64,000 nucleotides of DNA from CAZYFH01 sp965249175 (GTDB lineage Bacteria > Acidobacteriota > Vicinamibacteria > Vicinamibacterales > UBA8438). Under the pieces are notes generated by a model. The model was not told where the DNA came from, did no database searches, and saw only the letters and a program-made list of their open reading frames with translations. The stretch lies in NCBI GenBank assembly GCA_965249175.1, contig OZ252227.1, forward strand, positions 6,200,001 through 6,264,000, read 5' to 3'. Below, piece after piece: positions 17,374-26,643 of the stretch (positions within the stretch are counted from its first letter, which is position 1; each line of letters begins with the position of its first letter). Both the position numbers and the translations under genes were made by a program.

Positions 17374-19812
17374 ATGCCGAAAATGCTGTTGGTCCTCGTC
17401 GCAGTGGGGTTGAGCGCCGGTTCAGCGGCCTCCGTCGGCCTGCATGCTGCGCCATCTGCCGGTCAGTCGACGGCCGAGTCTGCCGCCGCCACGTCGCAAC
17501 GCGCCCTTCTCGACCAGTATTGCGTCACGTGCCACAACGAGCGGCTTCAGACGGCCGGTCTGACGCTCGATAGGCTGGACGTGAGGAACGTGGCCGCCGA
17601 CGCCGAGGTCTGGGAGAAAGTGGTCCGGAAGCTGCGCGCCGGCGCGATGCCCCCGGCGCCCCGGCCCCGTCCAGACGAGGCGACATACGATGGCTTCGCG
17701 ACCTGGCTGGAGACCGAGTTGGATCGCGCGAGCGCGGCGGATCCCAACCCGGGCCGGACCGAGGCGTTCCACCGGCTGAACCGCGCCGAATACCGCAACG
17801 TCGTACGTGACCTGTTGGCGCTCGATGTTGACGTCGCGGAGCTGCTCCCGGCCGATGACGGCAGCTACGGCTTCGACAACATCGCCGGCGTGCTCGGCAT
17901 GTCGCCGACGCTCCTCGAGCGGTATCTGTCGGCGGCCAAGAAGGTCAGCCGCCTGGCGGTTGGTAATCCCGAGCTGCCGCCAACCGCGTTGACCTATCAC
18001 CTCGCGGCCGACTACACGCAGGACGACCGGATCGACGGCCTGCCGTTCGGCAGTCGCGGCGGCATCGCGATTCCATACAACTTTCCGCTCGACGCCGAAT
18101 ATGTGATCCGCCTGCGTCTCGGCCGCGACACGCTGGACACGCTAGCCGCGTTCGAGGTCCCGCACGATCTCGACGTCAGCCTCGACGGCGACCACCTCGA
18201 GACGTTCACGGTCGGTGAGCCTCCACCGGCGAACGCCGGTCGACGTAGTCCGGAGTATCGCGAGTGGCGCGAACGCCAGCTGCACGCCGACGACGACTGG
18301 GTCGTCCGTGTGCCGGTGCGGGCCGGTCCGCGGACGCTACGCGCCGCCTTCAGGAAGAAGACCTCGGCCTATCCGGAGACACTCCGGCAGCCGTATCTGC
18401 GGCCGTATACGAACACCACCGGGGGCGACACCCGTTACCAGCCGTATCTCAAGAGCGTTGTCATCACGGGGCCATACGAGGCAAGCGGCGCACCTCCGGT
18501 CGAGGCAACGCCGAGCCGGGAGCGGGTCTTCACGTGCCGGCCGCTGAGCGGCGATCGTGAGGCGGAGCTGTCGTGCGTGCGTGACATTCTGTCGACGCTG
18601 GCCCGGCGCGCGTATCGTCGGCCGGTTACGTCGCGCGACCTCGACGTGTTGCTCGGCTTCTACGACGACGGCCGGAACGACGGCGGCTTCGAGGCGGGGA
18701 TCGAGCTGGCGCTCAGGCGGCTGCTCGCCAGCCCGGAGTTTCTCTTCCGTGTCGAGCGCGACCCCGCGGGCGTGGAGCCGGGCACCAACTACCGGTTGAG
18801 CGACCTCGAGCTCGCATCGCGCCTGTCCTTCTTCCTCTGGTCCAGCATTCCGGACGACGCGCTGCTCGACCTGGCAGTGGCCGGGCGGCTTCACGAACCT
18901 GCGGTGCTCGAGGCCGAGGTCAGGCGCATGCTGGCCGACGACCGCGCCGCGGCGCTGGTCGAGAACTTCGCCGGCCAATGGTTGTATCTGCGCAACGTAC
19001 CTGCGCTCGCGCCGGACGAGAATCTATTTCCCGATTTCGGTGAGGCGCTGCGACGCGCGATGCTGCGGGAGACCGAACTGTTCGTCGCGAGCGTCATGCG
19101 CGAGGATCGCAGCGTTCTCCAGTTGCTGACGGCCGACTACACCTTCGTCAACGAGCGGCTGGCCAGGCACTACGGGATGCCGAACGTCTACGGGAGCCAT
19201 TTCCGTCGCGTGACGCTCGACGACGACGCCCGGCGAGGATTGCTCGGGCACGGGAGCATCCTGTCGGCGACGGCGTATCCGACGCGGACGTCGCCGGTGC
19301 TGCGCGGAAAGTGGGTGCTCGAGAACCTGCTCGGAACGCCGCCGCCGCTGCCGCCACCCGACGTCCCGGCGTTGGAGGAAACCAGCGACGGCCGCGCGCT
19401 GTCGATGCGTGAGGCGATGGAGCAGCATCGCGCCAATCCGGTCTGCGCGAGCTGCCACAAGTTGATGGATCCGCCCGGCTTCGCACTCGAGCAGTTCGAT
19501 GCGGTGGGCAGATACCGAACTCGCAGCGAGGCCAACGAGGTGATCGACGCCTCGGGCGCGCTGCCCGACGGCACTGCATTCGAGGGCGCCGCCGGACTGC
19601 GGGCCGCGCTCATGCAGCGGCCGCACCTCTTTGTGACGACCCTGACCGAGAAGCTGATGACCTATGCGCTCGGTCGGGGCGTGGAGCACTTCGACGCACC
19701 GGCAATCCGCGCCATCGCGCACGAGGCCGGTCAGACCGACCACCGATTCTCATCGCTCATCCTGGGCATCGTCCGGAGCGCGCCCTTCCAGATGCGGAGA
19801 TCGCAATCATGA
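17374..19812 (+). CDS. DUF1592-type exported c-heme protein (DUF1587/1595/1592/1588/1585), copy 1
   Basis: An 812-residue exported protein with a signal peptide at the chosen ATG (earlier in-frame non-ATG starts exist at 17335 and 17350). The first c-type heme motif is CVTCH (residues 50-54). Then comes the DUF1587 region (TEAFHRLNRAEYRNVVRDLL, DNIAGVLGMSPTLLERYL), a central beta-rich part, DUF1595/1592 (LARRAYRRPVT, FLFRVERD, YRLSDLELASRLSFFLWSS), DUF1588 (YGSHFRRV, RTSPVLRGKWVLENLLGTPP) with a second heme motif CASCH (691-695), and the C-terminal DUF1585 (LMTYALGRGVEHFDAPAIR). Function is uncharacterised; two heme sites suggest electron transfer or a redox enzyme. The gene ends in an ATGA overlap with the DUF1552 gene. 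Confidence 0.93.
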   Translation: MPKMLLVLVAVGLSAGSAASVGLHAAPSAGQSTAESAAATSQRALLDQYCVTCHNERLQTAGLTLDRLDVRNVAADAEVWEKVVRKLRAGAMPPAPRPRPDEATYDGFATWLETELDRASAADPNPGRTEAFHRLNRAEYRNVVRDLLALDVDVAELLPADDGSYGFDNIAGVLGMSPTLLERYLSAAKKVSRLAVGNPELPPTALTYHLAADYTQDDRIDGLPFGSRGGIAIPYNFPLDAEYVIRLRLGRDTLDTLAAFEVPHDLDVSLDGDHLETFTVGEPPPANAGRRSPEYREWRERQLHADDDWVVRVPVRAGPRTLRAAFRKKTSAYPETLRQPYLRPYTNTTGGDTRYQPYLKSVVITGPYEASGAPPVEATPSRERVFTCRPLSGDREAELSCVRDILSTLARRAYRRPVTSRDLDVLLGFYDDGRNDGGFEAGIELALRRLLASPEFLFRVERDPAGVEPGTNYRLSDLELASRLSFFLWSSIPDDALLDLAVAGRLHEPAVLEAEVRRMLADDRAAALVENFAGQWLYLRNVPALAPDENLFPDFGEALRRAMLRETELFVASVMREDRSVLQLLTADYTFVNERLARHYGMPNVYGSHFRRVTLDDDARRGLLGHGSILSATAYPTRTSPVLRGKWVLENLLGTPPPLPPPDVPALEETSDGRALSMREAMEQHRANPVCASCHKLMDPPGFALEQFDAVGRYRTRSEANEVIDASGALPDGTAFEGAAGLRAALMQRPHLFVTTLTEKLMTYALGRGVEHFDAPAIRAIAHEAGQTDHRFSSLILGIVRSAPFQMRRSQS

Positions 19813-21158
19813 TGATCAAGAAACTCTCGCTGCCGCGACGGACCTTCCTGCGCGGTATGGGCGCGACGGTGGCGTTGCCGCTGCTCGACGCCATGGTGCC
19901 CGCGCTGACTGCCCTCGCGGCGACGGCGGCCAAGCCGGTCAAGCGTCTCGGTTTCATCTACCTGCCGAACGGCGCGGTGATGCAGTCGTGGACGCCCAAG
20001 AGCGAAGGCCCCCTCGAGCTCTCGCCGACGCTGAGCCCGCTCGCGCCATACAAGGACCAGACGGTGGTGCTGACGCGGCTCGCGCACGGGCAGGCCGAAC
20101 CGCTCGGCGATGGGAACGGTGAGCACTCGCGCGCCACGGCGGTCTGGCTGAACGGGGTGCACCCGAAGCACACGGAGGGCGCGGACGTACAAGCCGGCGT
20201 CACCGCGGACCAGCTCGCGGCCGCGCACCTTGGTAGCGACACGCCGCTCCCCTCGCTCGAGCTCGCGATCGACCTCGACTTTCTCGTTGGCAATTGCGAG
20301 AACGGCTACAGCTGCGCCTACATGAACACCGTCTCGTGGCGGACACCGACGACACCGCTGCCGAACGAGAACAACCCGCGGGTGGTATTCGAGCGTCTCT
20401 TTGGCGACGGCGGCACGCGCGAGCAACGACTCGCCGAGATGCGCAAGGACCGCAGCATCCTCGATTCGGTCACCGACGACCTGGCGCATCTGGAACGAGA
20501 GCTCGGCGCGGCCGATCGCCGGCGTGTGGATCAGTATCTCGATGCCGTGCGTGCCATCGAGCAGCGCATCCAGCTGTCGGAGGCACAAGGCGCCGATTCG
20601 GCGCTACCCGAGAACCTGGCGCGGCCCGCCGGAATTCCCGACTCGTACGAAGAACACGTCACGCTGATGTACGACCTGCTGGCGCTGGCGTTTCAGGCCG
20701 ACCTCACGCGGGTCTTTACGTTCATGGTCGGCCGCGAGCTGGGCGGTAGGCCGTACCCGCAGATCGGCGTGCCCGACCCGCACCACGGGCTGTCGCATCA
20801 CCGCAACGACCCGGAGAAACTCGCGAAGCTGACGAAGATCAACACGCACCACGTCGAGCTGTTCACCCACTTCCTTCATCAGCTTCAGACGACGCCCGAT
20901 GGGGACGGGACGCTGCTCGACCGCTCGCTCCTGATGTACGCGGGTGGGCTCGGTGATAGCAACGACCACTTGCATTACGACCTGCCCGTGGCGGTCGTCG
21001 GCGGCAAGGGGACCGGATGGCGCGGTGGGCGGCATCTGCGGTACCCGAAGGACACGCCGATGACGAACCTGCTCATCAGCATGCTCGACAAGGCGGGTCT
21101 GCCGGCGGACCAGTTCGGTGACAGCACCGGCAGGCTGACCGCATTGACGGATGTCTAA
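19809..21158 (+). CDS. DUF1552 domain-containing Tat-exported protein, copy 1
   Basis: A 449-residue protein with a twin-arginine signal, PRRTFLRGMGATVALPLLDA. The mature part starts KRLGFIYLPNGAVMQSWTP and contains the DUF1552 hallmarks GDGNGEHSRATAVWLNGVHP, NGYSCAYMNTVSW, FMVGRELGGR, GVPDPHHGLSHH and GDGTLLDRSLLMYAGG. Tat export implies folding, possibly with a cofactor or partner, before translocation. The His-rich PDPHHGLSHH stretch could bind metal; this is inference. It overlaps the heme protein gene by four bases and the ankyrin gene by eight, so the three are made together. Confidence 0.93.
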   Translation: MMIKKLSLPRRTFLRGMGATVALPLLDAMVPALTALAATAAKPVKRLGFIYLPNGAVMQSWTPKSEGPLELSPTLSPLAPYKDQTVVLTRLAHGQAEPLGDGNGEHSRATAVWLNGVHPKHTEGADVQAGVTADQLAAAHLGSDTPLPSLELAIDLDFLVGNCENGYSCAYMNTVSWRTPTTPLPNENNPRVVFERLFGDGGTREQRLAEMRKDRSILDSVTDDLAHLERELGAADRRRVDQYLDAVRAIEQRIQLSEAQGADSALPENLARPAGIPDSYEEHVTLMYDLLALAFQADLTRVFTFMVGRELGGRPYPQIGVPDPHHGLSHHRNDPEKLAKLTKINTHHVELFTHFLHQLQTTPDGDGTLLDRSLLMYAGGLGDSNDHLHYDLPVAVVGGKGTGWRGGRHLRYPKDTPMTNLLISMLDKAGLPADQFGDSTGRLTALTDV

Positions 21159-22668
21159 CGACGTGGCGTGTGACCCTCGATTGATGGCTCGACGCGCACG
21201 GCTCATCGTGGCGCAGGGTGTCGGCCCGGCCCTGTGCATCGCTGTCGCGCTTACGGTGATCCCTCTCGGGGCTGCCGAACGCGACATCCCCTTGATCGAC
21301 GCAGTGCGGAACGGCGACGCCCCACGGGTCTCGGCGCTGATCGCCGACCGCGTCGACGTCAACAGCGGCGACGCCGATGGGACGACGGCGCTCCACTGGG
21401 CTGCGCACCACGGCGATCCCGAGACGACGGCTCTATTGCTTCGCGCCGGCGCAGCGGTCGGTACCGCCAATCGCCTCGGGATGACGCCACTCGCGCTCGC
21501 GTGCGAGAGCGGCAACGCGGCCGTCATCGGGGAACTAGTCGAAGCCGGGGCGGACCCCAACACGACTGGGCCGGAGGGCGAGACCGCGTTGATGACCGCG
21601 GCCCGTACGGGTGTCGTGGATGCCGTGCAGCTGCTGCTGGACCACGGCGCCGACCCGAACGCGCACGAGGGCTGGCGCGGCCAAACCGCGCTGATGTGGG
21701 CGGCGGCGGAGAACAACATCGGCGCAGCCGAGGCGCTGCTGCACCGAGGCGCCGACATCCACGCGCGCTCCGGCGGCGGGTTCTCGCCGCTGATGTTCGC
21801 GGTCCGCGCGGGCTACCAGGAGATGGCGCGCGTGCTCCTCGACGCCGGCGCGAGCCCCGAGGAAACATTGCTGGATGGCACCAGCGCGCTCGTGCTCGCC
21901 GCAAAGAACGCCCACTACGACCTCGGCGCGATGCTGCTCGAGGCGGGCGCCGACCCGAACGCCGACGACCAGGGATGGACGGCGCTCCACGAGGTGAAGT
22001 GGACCCGCCGTCCCAACCTCGGCTTCAACAACCCGCCGCCCCAGGTGACGGGCACGATGGGCGACCTCGAGTTCATTCGAACGCTCGCCGCGCACGGCGC
22101 CGATCTCGACGCCCGTCAGACGAAGGAGCCGAGGAACCTGTACCGCAACGTCTTGAATCGGATCGGGTCGACGCCGTTCCTGCTGGCGGCCAAGGCGGCC
22201 GACGTCGAGATGATGCGTCTGCTGGTCGAGCTCGGTGCGGACTCGCTCTTGCCGAACGAAGACGGCACCACGCCGCTCATGGTCGCGGCCGGTGTGGGCA
22301 TCTGGGCGGTGGGAGAGAGCCCCGGCACGAACGCGGAAGCACTCGCAGCCACGCGCTACGCGTTGGAGTTGGGCGGCGACGTGACGACCGTCGATGACAA
22401 CGGCGACACCGCGCTGCACGGTGCCGTCATCCGCAGTTCCGAGCCGCTCGTGCGCTTCCTCCTCGACCGCGGCGCCGACATCGACGCCGTCAACGAAAAA
22501 GGCTGGACGCCGCTCCGCATCGCGAGGGGCGTCTTCTACTCGAACACCGGCAAGCGCTGGCCCGAGATGGATACCCTGCTGCTCGAGCTGGGCGCCGACG
22601 AGACGCTCGTCTCCGGCCCGGACAACACCATCTCAGACTGGTCCGACGAGTCCGTCGACCGCGACTAG
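21151..22668 (+). CDS. exported ankyrin-repeat protein, copy 1
   Basis: Ankyrin-repeat protein with about ten repeats of roughly 33 residues (patterns like GTTALHWAAHHGDPETTALLL and GETALMTAARTG). ATG 21151 overlaps the upstream stop (ATGTCTAA); ATG 21184 would give a more typical signal peptide (MARRARLIVAQGVGPALCIA), so the mature protein is probably periplasmic or surface-exposed. An interrupted segment contains RQTKEPRNLYRN and GVGIWAVGESPGTN; closely related segments occur in the ankyrin gene at 46230. Periplasmic ankyrin proteins are known beside heme enzymes (AnkB with catalase KatB in Pseudomonas), a possible analogy for its role with the neighbouring heme protein. Confidence 0.92.
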   Translation: MSNDVACDPRLMARRARLIVAQGVGPALCIAVALTVIPLGAAERDIPLIDAVRNGDAPRVSALIADRVDVNSGDADGTTALHWAAHHGDPETTALLLRAGAAVGTANRLGMTPLALACESGNAAVIGELVEAGADPNTTGPEGETALMTAARTGVVDAVQLLLDHGADPNAHEGWRGQTALMWAAAENNIGAAEALLHRGADIHARSGGGFSPLMFAVRAGYQEMARVLLDAGASPEETLLDGTSALVLAAKNAHYDLGAMLLEAGADPNADDQGWTALHEVKWTRRPNLGFNNPPPQVTGTMGDLEFIRTLAAHGADLDARQTKEPRNLYRNVLNRIGSTPFLLAAKAADVEMMRLLVELGADSLLPNEDGTTPLMVAAGVGIWAVGESPGTNAEALAATRYALELGGDVTTVDDNGDTALHGAVIRSSEPLVRFLLDRGADIDAVNEKGWTPLRIARGVFYSNTGKRWPEMDTLLLELGADETLVSGPDNTISDWSDESVDRD

Positions 22669-22815
22669 ATTAGACGGGGCTTCGCCCCGAACCCCTGCGG
22701 GCGCTCCGCGGGGACCCCACTCCGCGCCCGCGAGGCGCGCCGTGCGCACCTTGGCCGACCGCTCCCCTTCGCGGCCTTCCTACGACGGGGCCCTTCTGCA
22801 AACGACATGTTGTAA

Positions 22816-22840
22816 ATGACCGGTCGTATAGACTAGTCAT
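22816..22840 (+). promoter_or_regulatory. operator/promoter candidate of the Phd-PIN module at 22841
   Basis: ATGAC (22816-22820) and GTCAT (22836-22840) form an inverted repeat ending exactly at the antitoxin ATG. TATAGA (22827-22832) between them resembles a -10 box only eight bases before the start codon, implying a leaderless or near-leaderless mRNA. The same ATGAC/GTCAT half-sites occur before the Phd-like gene at 51300. Confidence 0.45.
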
Positions 22841-23077
22841 ATGGAAAAGATGAACGCCTCAGACTTCAAAGCGAGATGTCTAGCGATTCTCGATCGCGTC
22901 CAGGCAACCGGTGAGCGCGTTGTCATCCTGAAACGCGGTCGGCCGGTTGCGGAGTTGCTACCAGCCAGTCAGACGGAGGGTCGGTTCCCGCAATCGGGCC
23001 TGCTCGGAAGCGTCACCGTGGTAGGCAACATCGTCGATCCGGTGGTGCCGGAAGAGGACTGGGAGACCCTTCGATGA
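22841..23077 (+). CDS. Phd/YefM-type antitoxin
   Basis: A 78-residue protein. It starts MEKMNASDFKARCLAILDRV, the N-terminal DNA-binding fold of Phd/YefM antitoxins, with the family signature VVILKRGRPVAELLP. The C-terminal tail (VVGNIVDPVVPEEDWETLR) is the toxin-binding segment by analogy. The gene stops in an ATGA overlap with the PIN toxin. It probably represses its own operon through the inverted repeat just upstream. Confidence 0.87.
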   Translation: MEKMNASDFKARCLAILDRVQATGERVVILKRGRPVAELLPASQTEGRFPQSGLLGSVTVVGNIVDPVVPEEDWETLR

Positions 23078-23472
23078 GCCTGTTGCTCGACACCCATATC
23101 CTCATCTGGTGGCTCGGCGAACCGGACCGACTCTCACCCGACCAGCGCCAGGCGATCGATCTAGCGGATGCCGAAGCCCCGCTCCTCGTCTCAGATATCT
23201 CGCTCTGGGAGGTGGCGATGCTGCACACTCTTCGCCGCATCCGCCTCACGATCCCCTTGCGGGAATGGCTGGGTAAGGCAGTGGCGCCACCGCTTGTGCA
23301 GCGGCAGGGCATTTCCCCGGCGATCGCGGCGGAGGTGGCGACCCTACCCGACGCGTTTCACCGCGACCCGGCCGACCGGATCCTGGTAGCCACCGCGCGT
23401 GTCCTCGGCGCGACGCTCTTGACCCAGGACCGCAGAATCGTCAACGCAGCACTCGCGAAGACACTCCCCTGA
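23074..23472 (+). CDS. PIN-domain toxin (VapC-like) paired with Phd-type antitoxin
   Basis: A 132-residue PIN-domain ribonuclease. It begins MSLLLDTHILIWWLGEPDRL with the first catalytic Asp, then SDISLWEVAMLH with the Glu, and ends HRDPADRILVATARVLGATLLTQDRRI with the Asp cluster. This is the subtype usually found with Phd-like antitoxins. It overlaps the antitoxin by four bases and has no further downstream partner. Confidence 0.9.
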   Translation: MSLLLDTHILIWWLGEPDRLSPDQRQAIDLADAEAPLLVSDISLWEVAMLHTLRRIRLTIPLREWLGKAVAPPLVQRQGISPAIAAEVATLPDAFHRDPADRILVATARVLGATLLTQDRRIVNAALAKTLP

Positions 23473-23720
23473 CCGGCGAGAGAGCGAACTACGCGCGATC
23501 TTGCCCCGTCGGTGAACAGCGGGGCCGTCGGTTCCGATCAAGATAGGCCTCTCCGCTATCTGGTCCGGGTCGCTCCTTGTCCCCCCGGGGCTCCTCACAC
23601 GTCCCACAACCTGGCCCGCCAGGCCGGCGTGGCGCGAAACGGGTGTGTTTGGCGCATATGTGATTGAGACCGCCAACCCACGACCGTTCGAGACCGCGCC
23701 TGGTGGTCACAGGAGGGGAC

Positions 23721-24945
23721 ATGTCAATACGATTCGTGATCGGCGTCGTCGTCGCGATGTGCGGCACCACAGTCGTCGGCAGGCCTGTCGTGGCGCAAAC
23801 GATAGCGCCAGGCCGCGTTGGGCCACCAATTCGCCAAACCGCCTCGCTCGACAGCATGAACGACAGCTCGACGTCAGGCACGGCGGAGACCGTGACGGCC
23901 GGCGATGGCCGGCGGATGGATGTCAAGGTCGATATCACCGGACCGGCCGACACGGTAGAGATCGTCGGTCCCGACGGCACGGCCACCGATACTGTGCAGA
24001 CGAGCGGTATGGGCCGGGAGACGATCGGCCTCGATCCACCCTCGCGTGCCACGCTGATGAATACGACGCGTGGCCAGGTGACGATTCGGGTCATCAGCGC
24101 TGGGAGAACCGTCGGGAAGGCGCTGCCCCGCCGGGCTTGCACCGGACGACGCGGTACCCGCTCGACGACGGCGGCGAGTCACGGGGTGAGTGCTATCTGC
24201 TGACGGAAGAGGGCACGACGCCGTCGTCCGTGCGGACCAACGGCGTGATCTTCGCGGATTCGGCCGTTCTCCAATGCGAGATCGACAGTCCGGGGTGGAC
24301 CATCGGCGGACTCTACGAGGGCCCGCCTGGTGCGGGAGGGCCACTCCTCTTCGACGCCTCGGCACATGCCGGACAGGACTTCTTTATGCTGTTCGCGAAC
24401 GACCCGTCCCCAGGGCTCATCCTGGCCGGCACACCCGGCCGCGCCCATCCCTACGTCAACGGCAGCCCGGCCGCCTACGGGGGCTCGGACCCATGCGCTT
24501 CGGATCCGACCACGGCGTGCTTGGACCTCTCGGACGTCGACATCATGCCGGACTTCCTTCGGATGGGCCCAGTGCTTCGCTTCACGGCCGAGGGAATTTG
24601 GAACGACGGCAGTCATGTCGACGTCACCGAAATAGCGAGTTGGGCGGCGACGGACAGTCTGCCGTCGTCAAACGTGGCGCTCTTTGGCTCGCCCAACAAC
24701 ACCCCCTTCAAACCGCAGGGGGTGATCAGCGGTATGAAAATATGTGCAACGACGGCGGTGAGATCGTCGTCGACGGCGCCATGCCCGGCCCCGATATCGC
24801 GATCGAGTTCGCCTTCGAGGCGTTCAACGCGGAGGGCGTCTCGTACTTCTTGGACACCTCGGACGGCCTGCCGATAGACGTACCCTGCTTCCCGATGATT
24901 CACACGTCCGGATGCCTGGTGTGCCAGTCCGTGGCCTGCTCGTAG
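23721..24945 (+). pseudogene. secreted protein of unknown function, two frame breaks
   Basis: A strong AGGAGGGG site and ATG 23721 start a protein with a signal peptide (MSIRFVIGVVVAMCGTTVVG). The frame breaks near 24123 and again near 24737. Adding one C to CCCC (24125-24128) links TVGKALP to PPGLHRTTRYPLDDGG; adding one A to AAAA (24737-24740) links GVISGMK to NMCNDGGEIVVDGAMPG. The repaired product is about 400 residues with several Cys near the C-terminus (CFPMIHTSGCLVCQSVACS). I do not recognise a family. The last 46 bases overlap the convergent amidase gene, so the true stop is uncertain. Both breaks are in short runs, so the gene may be intact in the organism. Confidence 0.6.
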
Positions 24946-26450
24946 GCGTGGGCGAGCCGGCAGAGTGTCGGCTCGCTCAGGTCGCGGCCGACGAGTTGGA
25001 GGCTGTGGGGCGCACCCGCCACCGAGAATCCACACGGCAGGGAGATCGTTGGCGTACCGGCGAAGTCGGCCGGCGCCGTGAAGAGCTGGATGCTGCCGAG
25101 CGGCGGATCGAACCGGGCGGCAATCGACGCCAGCGCCTCGCCGAAGGCATCGATCGTGTCGTACCCCATGCCGTCGATCACTGGCAGCGCGGCGATGTTG
25201 GACGGGCAGACGAGTGCGTCGATGGTAGAGAGCATCGCCTCGAATCGTTCGGTGAATGCGGCGCGGCGCGCGGTCGCGTCGGCGTACGCGTCGTCGGTGA
25301 CCTGTGACCCGCCCTCCAGGAACTGGCCGAAGTACAGTCCGTACTCGTCCGCGCGGCTGGGGTAGGTCGCGGCGTGCGCGCGGGCGGCCTCATAGGAGCA
25401 GAGGGTGCCCCAATCGGCGAACGGGGCGGCCGGCATCTCGACGTCGACGACCTCCGCGCCGAGGCCATCCAGCACCCGCACTGCCTCGTTGACGGCGGCG
25501 GTCACCGCGGGGTCGACGCCTTCCGAGGCGTATCGCCTATCGAACCCAAGCCGCATCCCGGCCACGTTGCCATCGAGCGTTGCGAGCAGCGGGGGCACCG
25601 GTGCATCGAGCGTCGTCGGGTCGTTCGCGTCGACGCCGGCGATCGCCTCGAGCATGATCGCGGCATCGGCGACGCTCCGCGTCATCGGTCCGATGTGGTC
25701 GAGCGAGCCCGCGAGCTCGAGCACGCCGTAGCGGCTGACGCGTCCCCACGTCGGTTTCACGCCGACGAGGCCGCACTGAGCCGATGGAAACCGGATCGAT
25801 CCGCCGGTGTCCGAGCCGAGCGAGGCGAAGCAGAGGCCGGCCGCCGTGGCCACGCCGGAGCCACTCGACGAGACGCCGGTCCACAGACCCGCGTCCCAGG
25901 GATTGACCGGGATGTCGAAGTCCGGGTGGTAGCCGGCCATCGCGCCTTCTGTCAGATTGAGCTTGCCGAGGAGGACGGCGCCGGCATCGGCGAGCCTCGC
26001 GACCACCGTCGCGTCGTACTCGGGGACGAAGTCGGACAGGACGGCGAGCGCGCCCATGGTGCGCACGCCTCGGGTGTAGCAGAGGTCCTTGACGGCGATC
26101 GGGACACCATGCAACGGGCCGCGGTAGCGCCCGCCCTGGATCTCCGACTCGGCGACACGCGCAGCGGCCAGCGCGTCGTCGGCCATGACGGTCGCGTAGC
26201 TCTTGAGCCGTCCGTCGACCGCGGCGATCCGATCGAGCATCGTCTCGGTCAGCGTGACCGGCGAGAGCTCCCGCGCTTCGATCAGGCGTGCGACGTCGCG
26301 CAGGCTCATATAGTGGAACGACTCGCCCTGCATCGGTGCGACATCTGACGGCGCGCCGATGGTCGGCTCGTCGACGCCGCAAGACGCGAAGAATGGCGTG
26401 GCCGCGCCGGCCCCGATGAGGCCAAGCGCCGCTCGGCGTGTCAACTTCAT
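24900..26450 (-). CDS. exported amidase (amidase-signature family), Tat signal with lipobox
   Basis: A 516-residue amidase-signature enzyme that hydrolyses amides. The Ser-cisSer-Lys triad is readable: Lys in GVPIAVKDL, the Gly/Ser-rich WTGVSSSGSGVAT, and the nucleophile region GSDTGGSIRFPSAQCG. The N-terminus MKLTRRAALGLIGAGAAT continues to FFASC, so it combines a twin-arginine motif with a lipobox, suggesting a folded lipoprotein exported by Tat. GatA-like tRNA amidotransferase activity is unlikely because the protein is exported. Its 3' end overlaps the convergent broken gene by 46 bases. Confidence 0.92.
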   Translation of the reverse strand: MKLTRRAALGLIGAGAATPFFASCGVDEPTIGAPSDVAPMQGESFHYMSLRDVARLIEARELSPVTLTETMLDRIAAVDGRLKSYATVMADDALAAARVAESEIQGGRYRGPLHGVPIAVKDLCYTRGVRTMGALAVLSDFVPEYDATVVARLADAGAVLLGKLNLTEGAMAGYHPDFDIPVNPWDAGLWTGVSSSGSGVATAAGLCFASLGSDTGGSIRFPSAQCGLVGVKPTWGRVSRYGVLELAGSLDHIGPMTRSVADAAIMLEAIAGVDANDPTTLDAPVPPLLATLDGNVAGMRLGFDRRYASEGVDPAVTAAVNEAVRVLDGLGAEVVDVEMPAAPFADWGTLCSYEAARAHAATYPSRADEYGLYFGQFLEGGSQVTDDAYADATARRAAFTERFEAMLSTIDALVCPSNIAALPVIDGMGYDTIDAFGEALASIAARFDPPLGSIQLFTAPADFAGTPTISLPCGFSVAGAPHSLQLVGRDLSEPTLCRLAHAYEQATDWHTRHPDV

Positions 26451-26513
26451 GCGATCCTTCCCTTCTGAGCCGTGAGCCCACCTGCGAGCTTCCGTAGCGC
26501 AGCGGGCTTCTTC

Positions 26514-26564
26514 TGTAGCGCAGGCCTTCAGGCCTGCGAGGCGAGGCTAAAGCCTCGCGCTACA
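26514..26564. repeat. composite palindromic repeat with TGTAGCGC/GCGCTACA ends
   Basis: A 51-base element bounded by TGTAGCGC (26514-26521) and its complement GCGCTACA (26557-26564). Inside are two hairpins, CAGGCCT-tc-AGGCCTG and GCGAGGCT-aa-AGCCTCGC. A partial copy (CGTAGCGCAGCGGGCTTC) lies just before it at 26493. Single-hairpin relatives are at 33927 and 46195. It looks like a dispersed REP-type intergenic element; it could also act as a bidirectional terminator between the amidase and TRAP genes. Confidence 0.7.
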
Positions 26565-26643
26565 TCGGCAGCGATCTCCTAGAATGACGGAGACTACGCA
26601 TCTGGTCCACTCGATCGACGCGAGGATCTGATCCGAGGATTCC

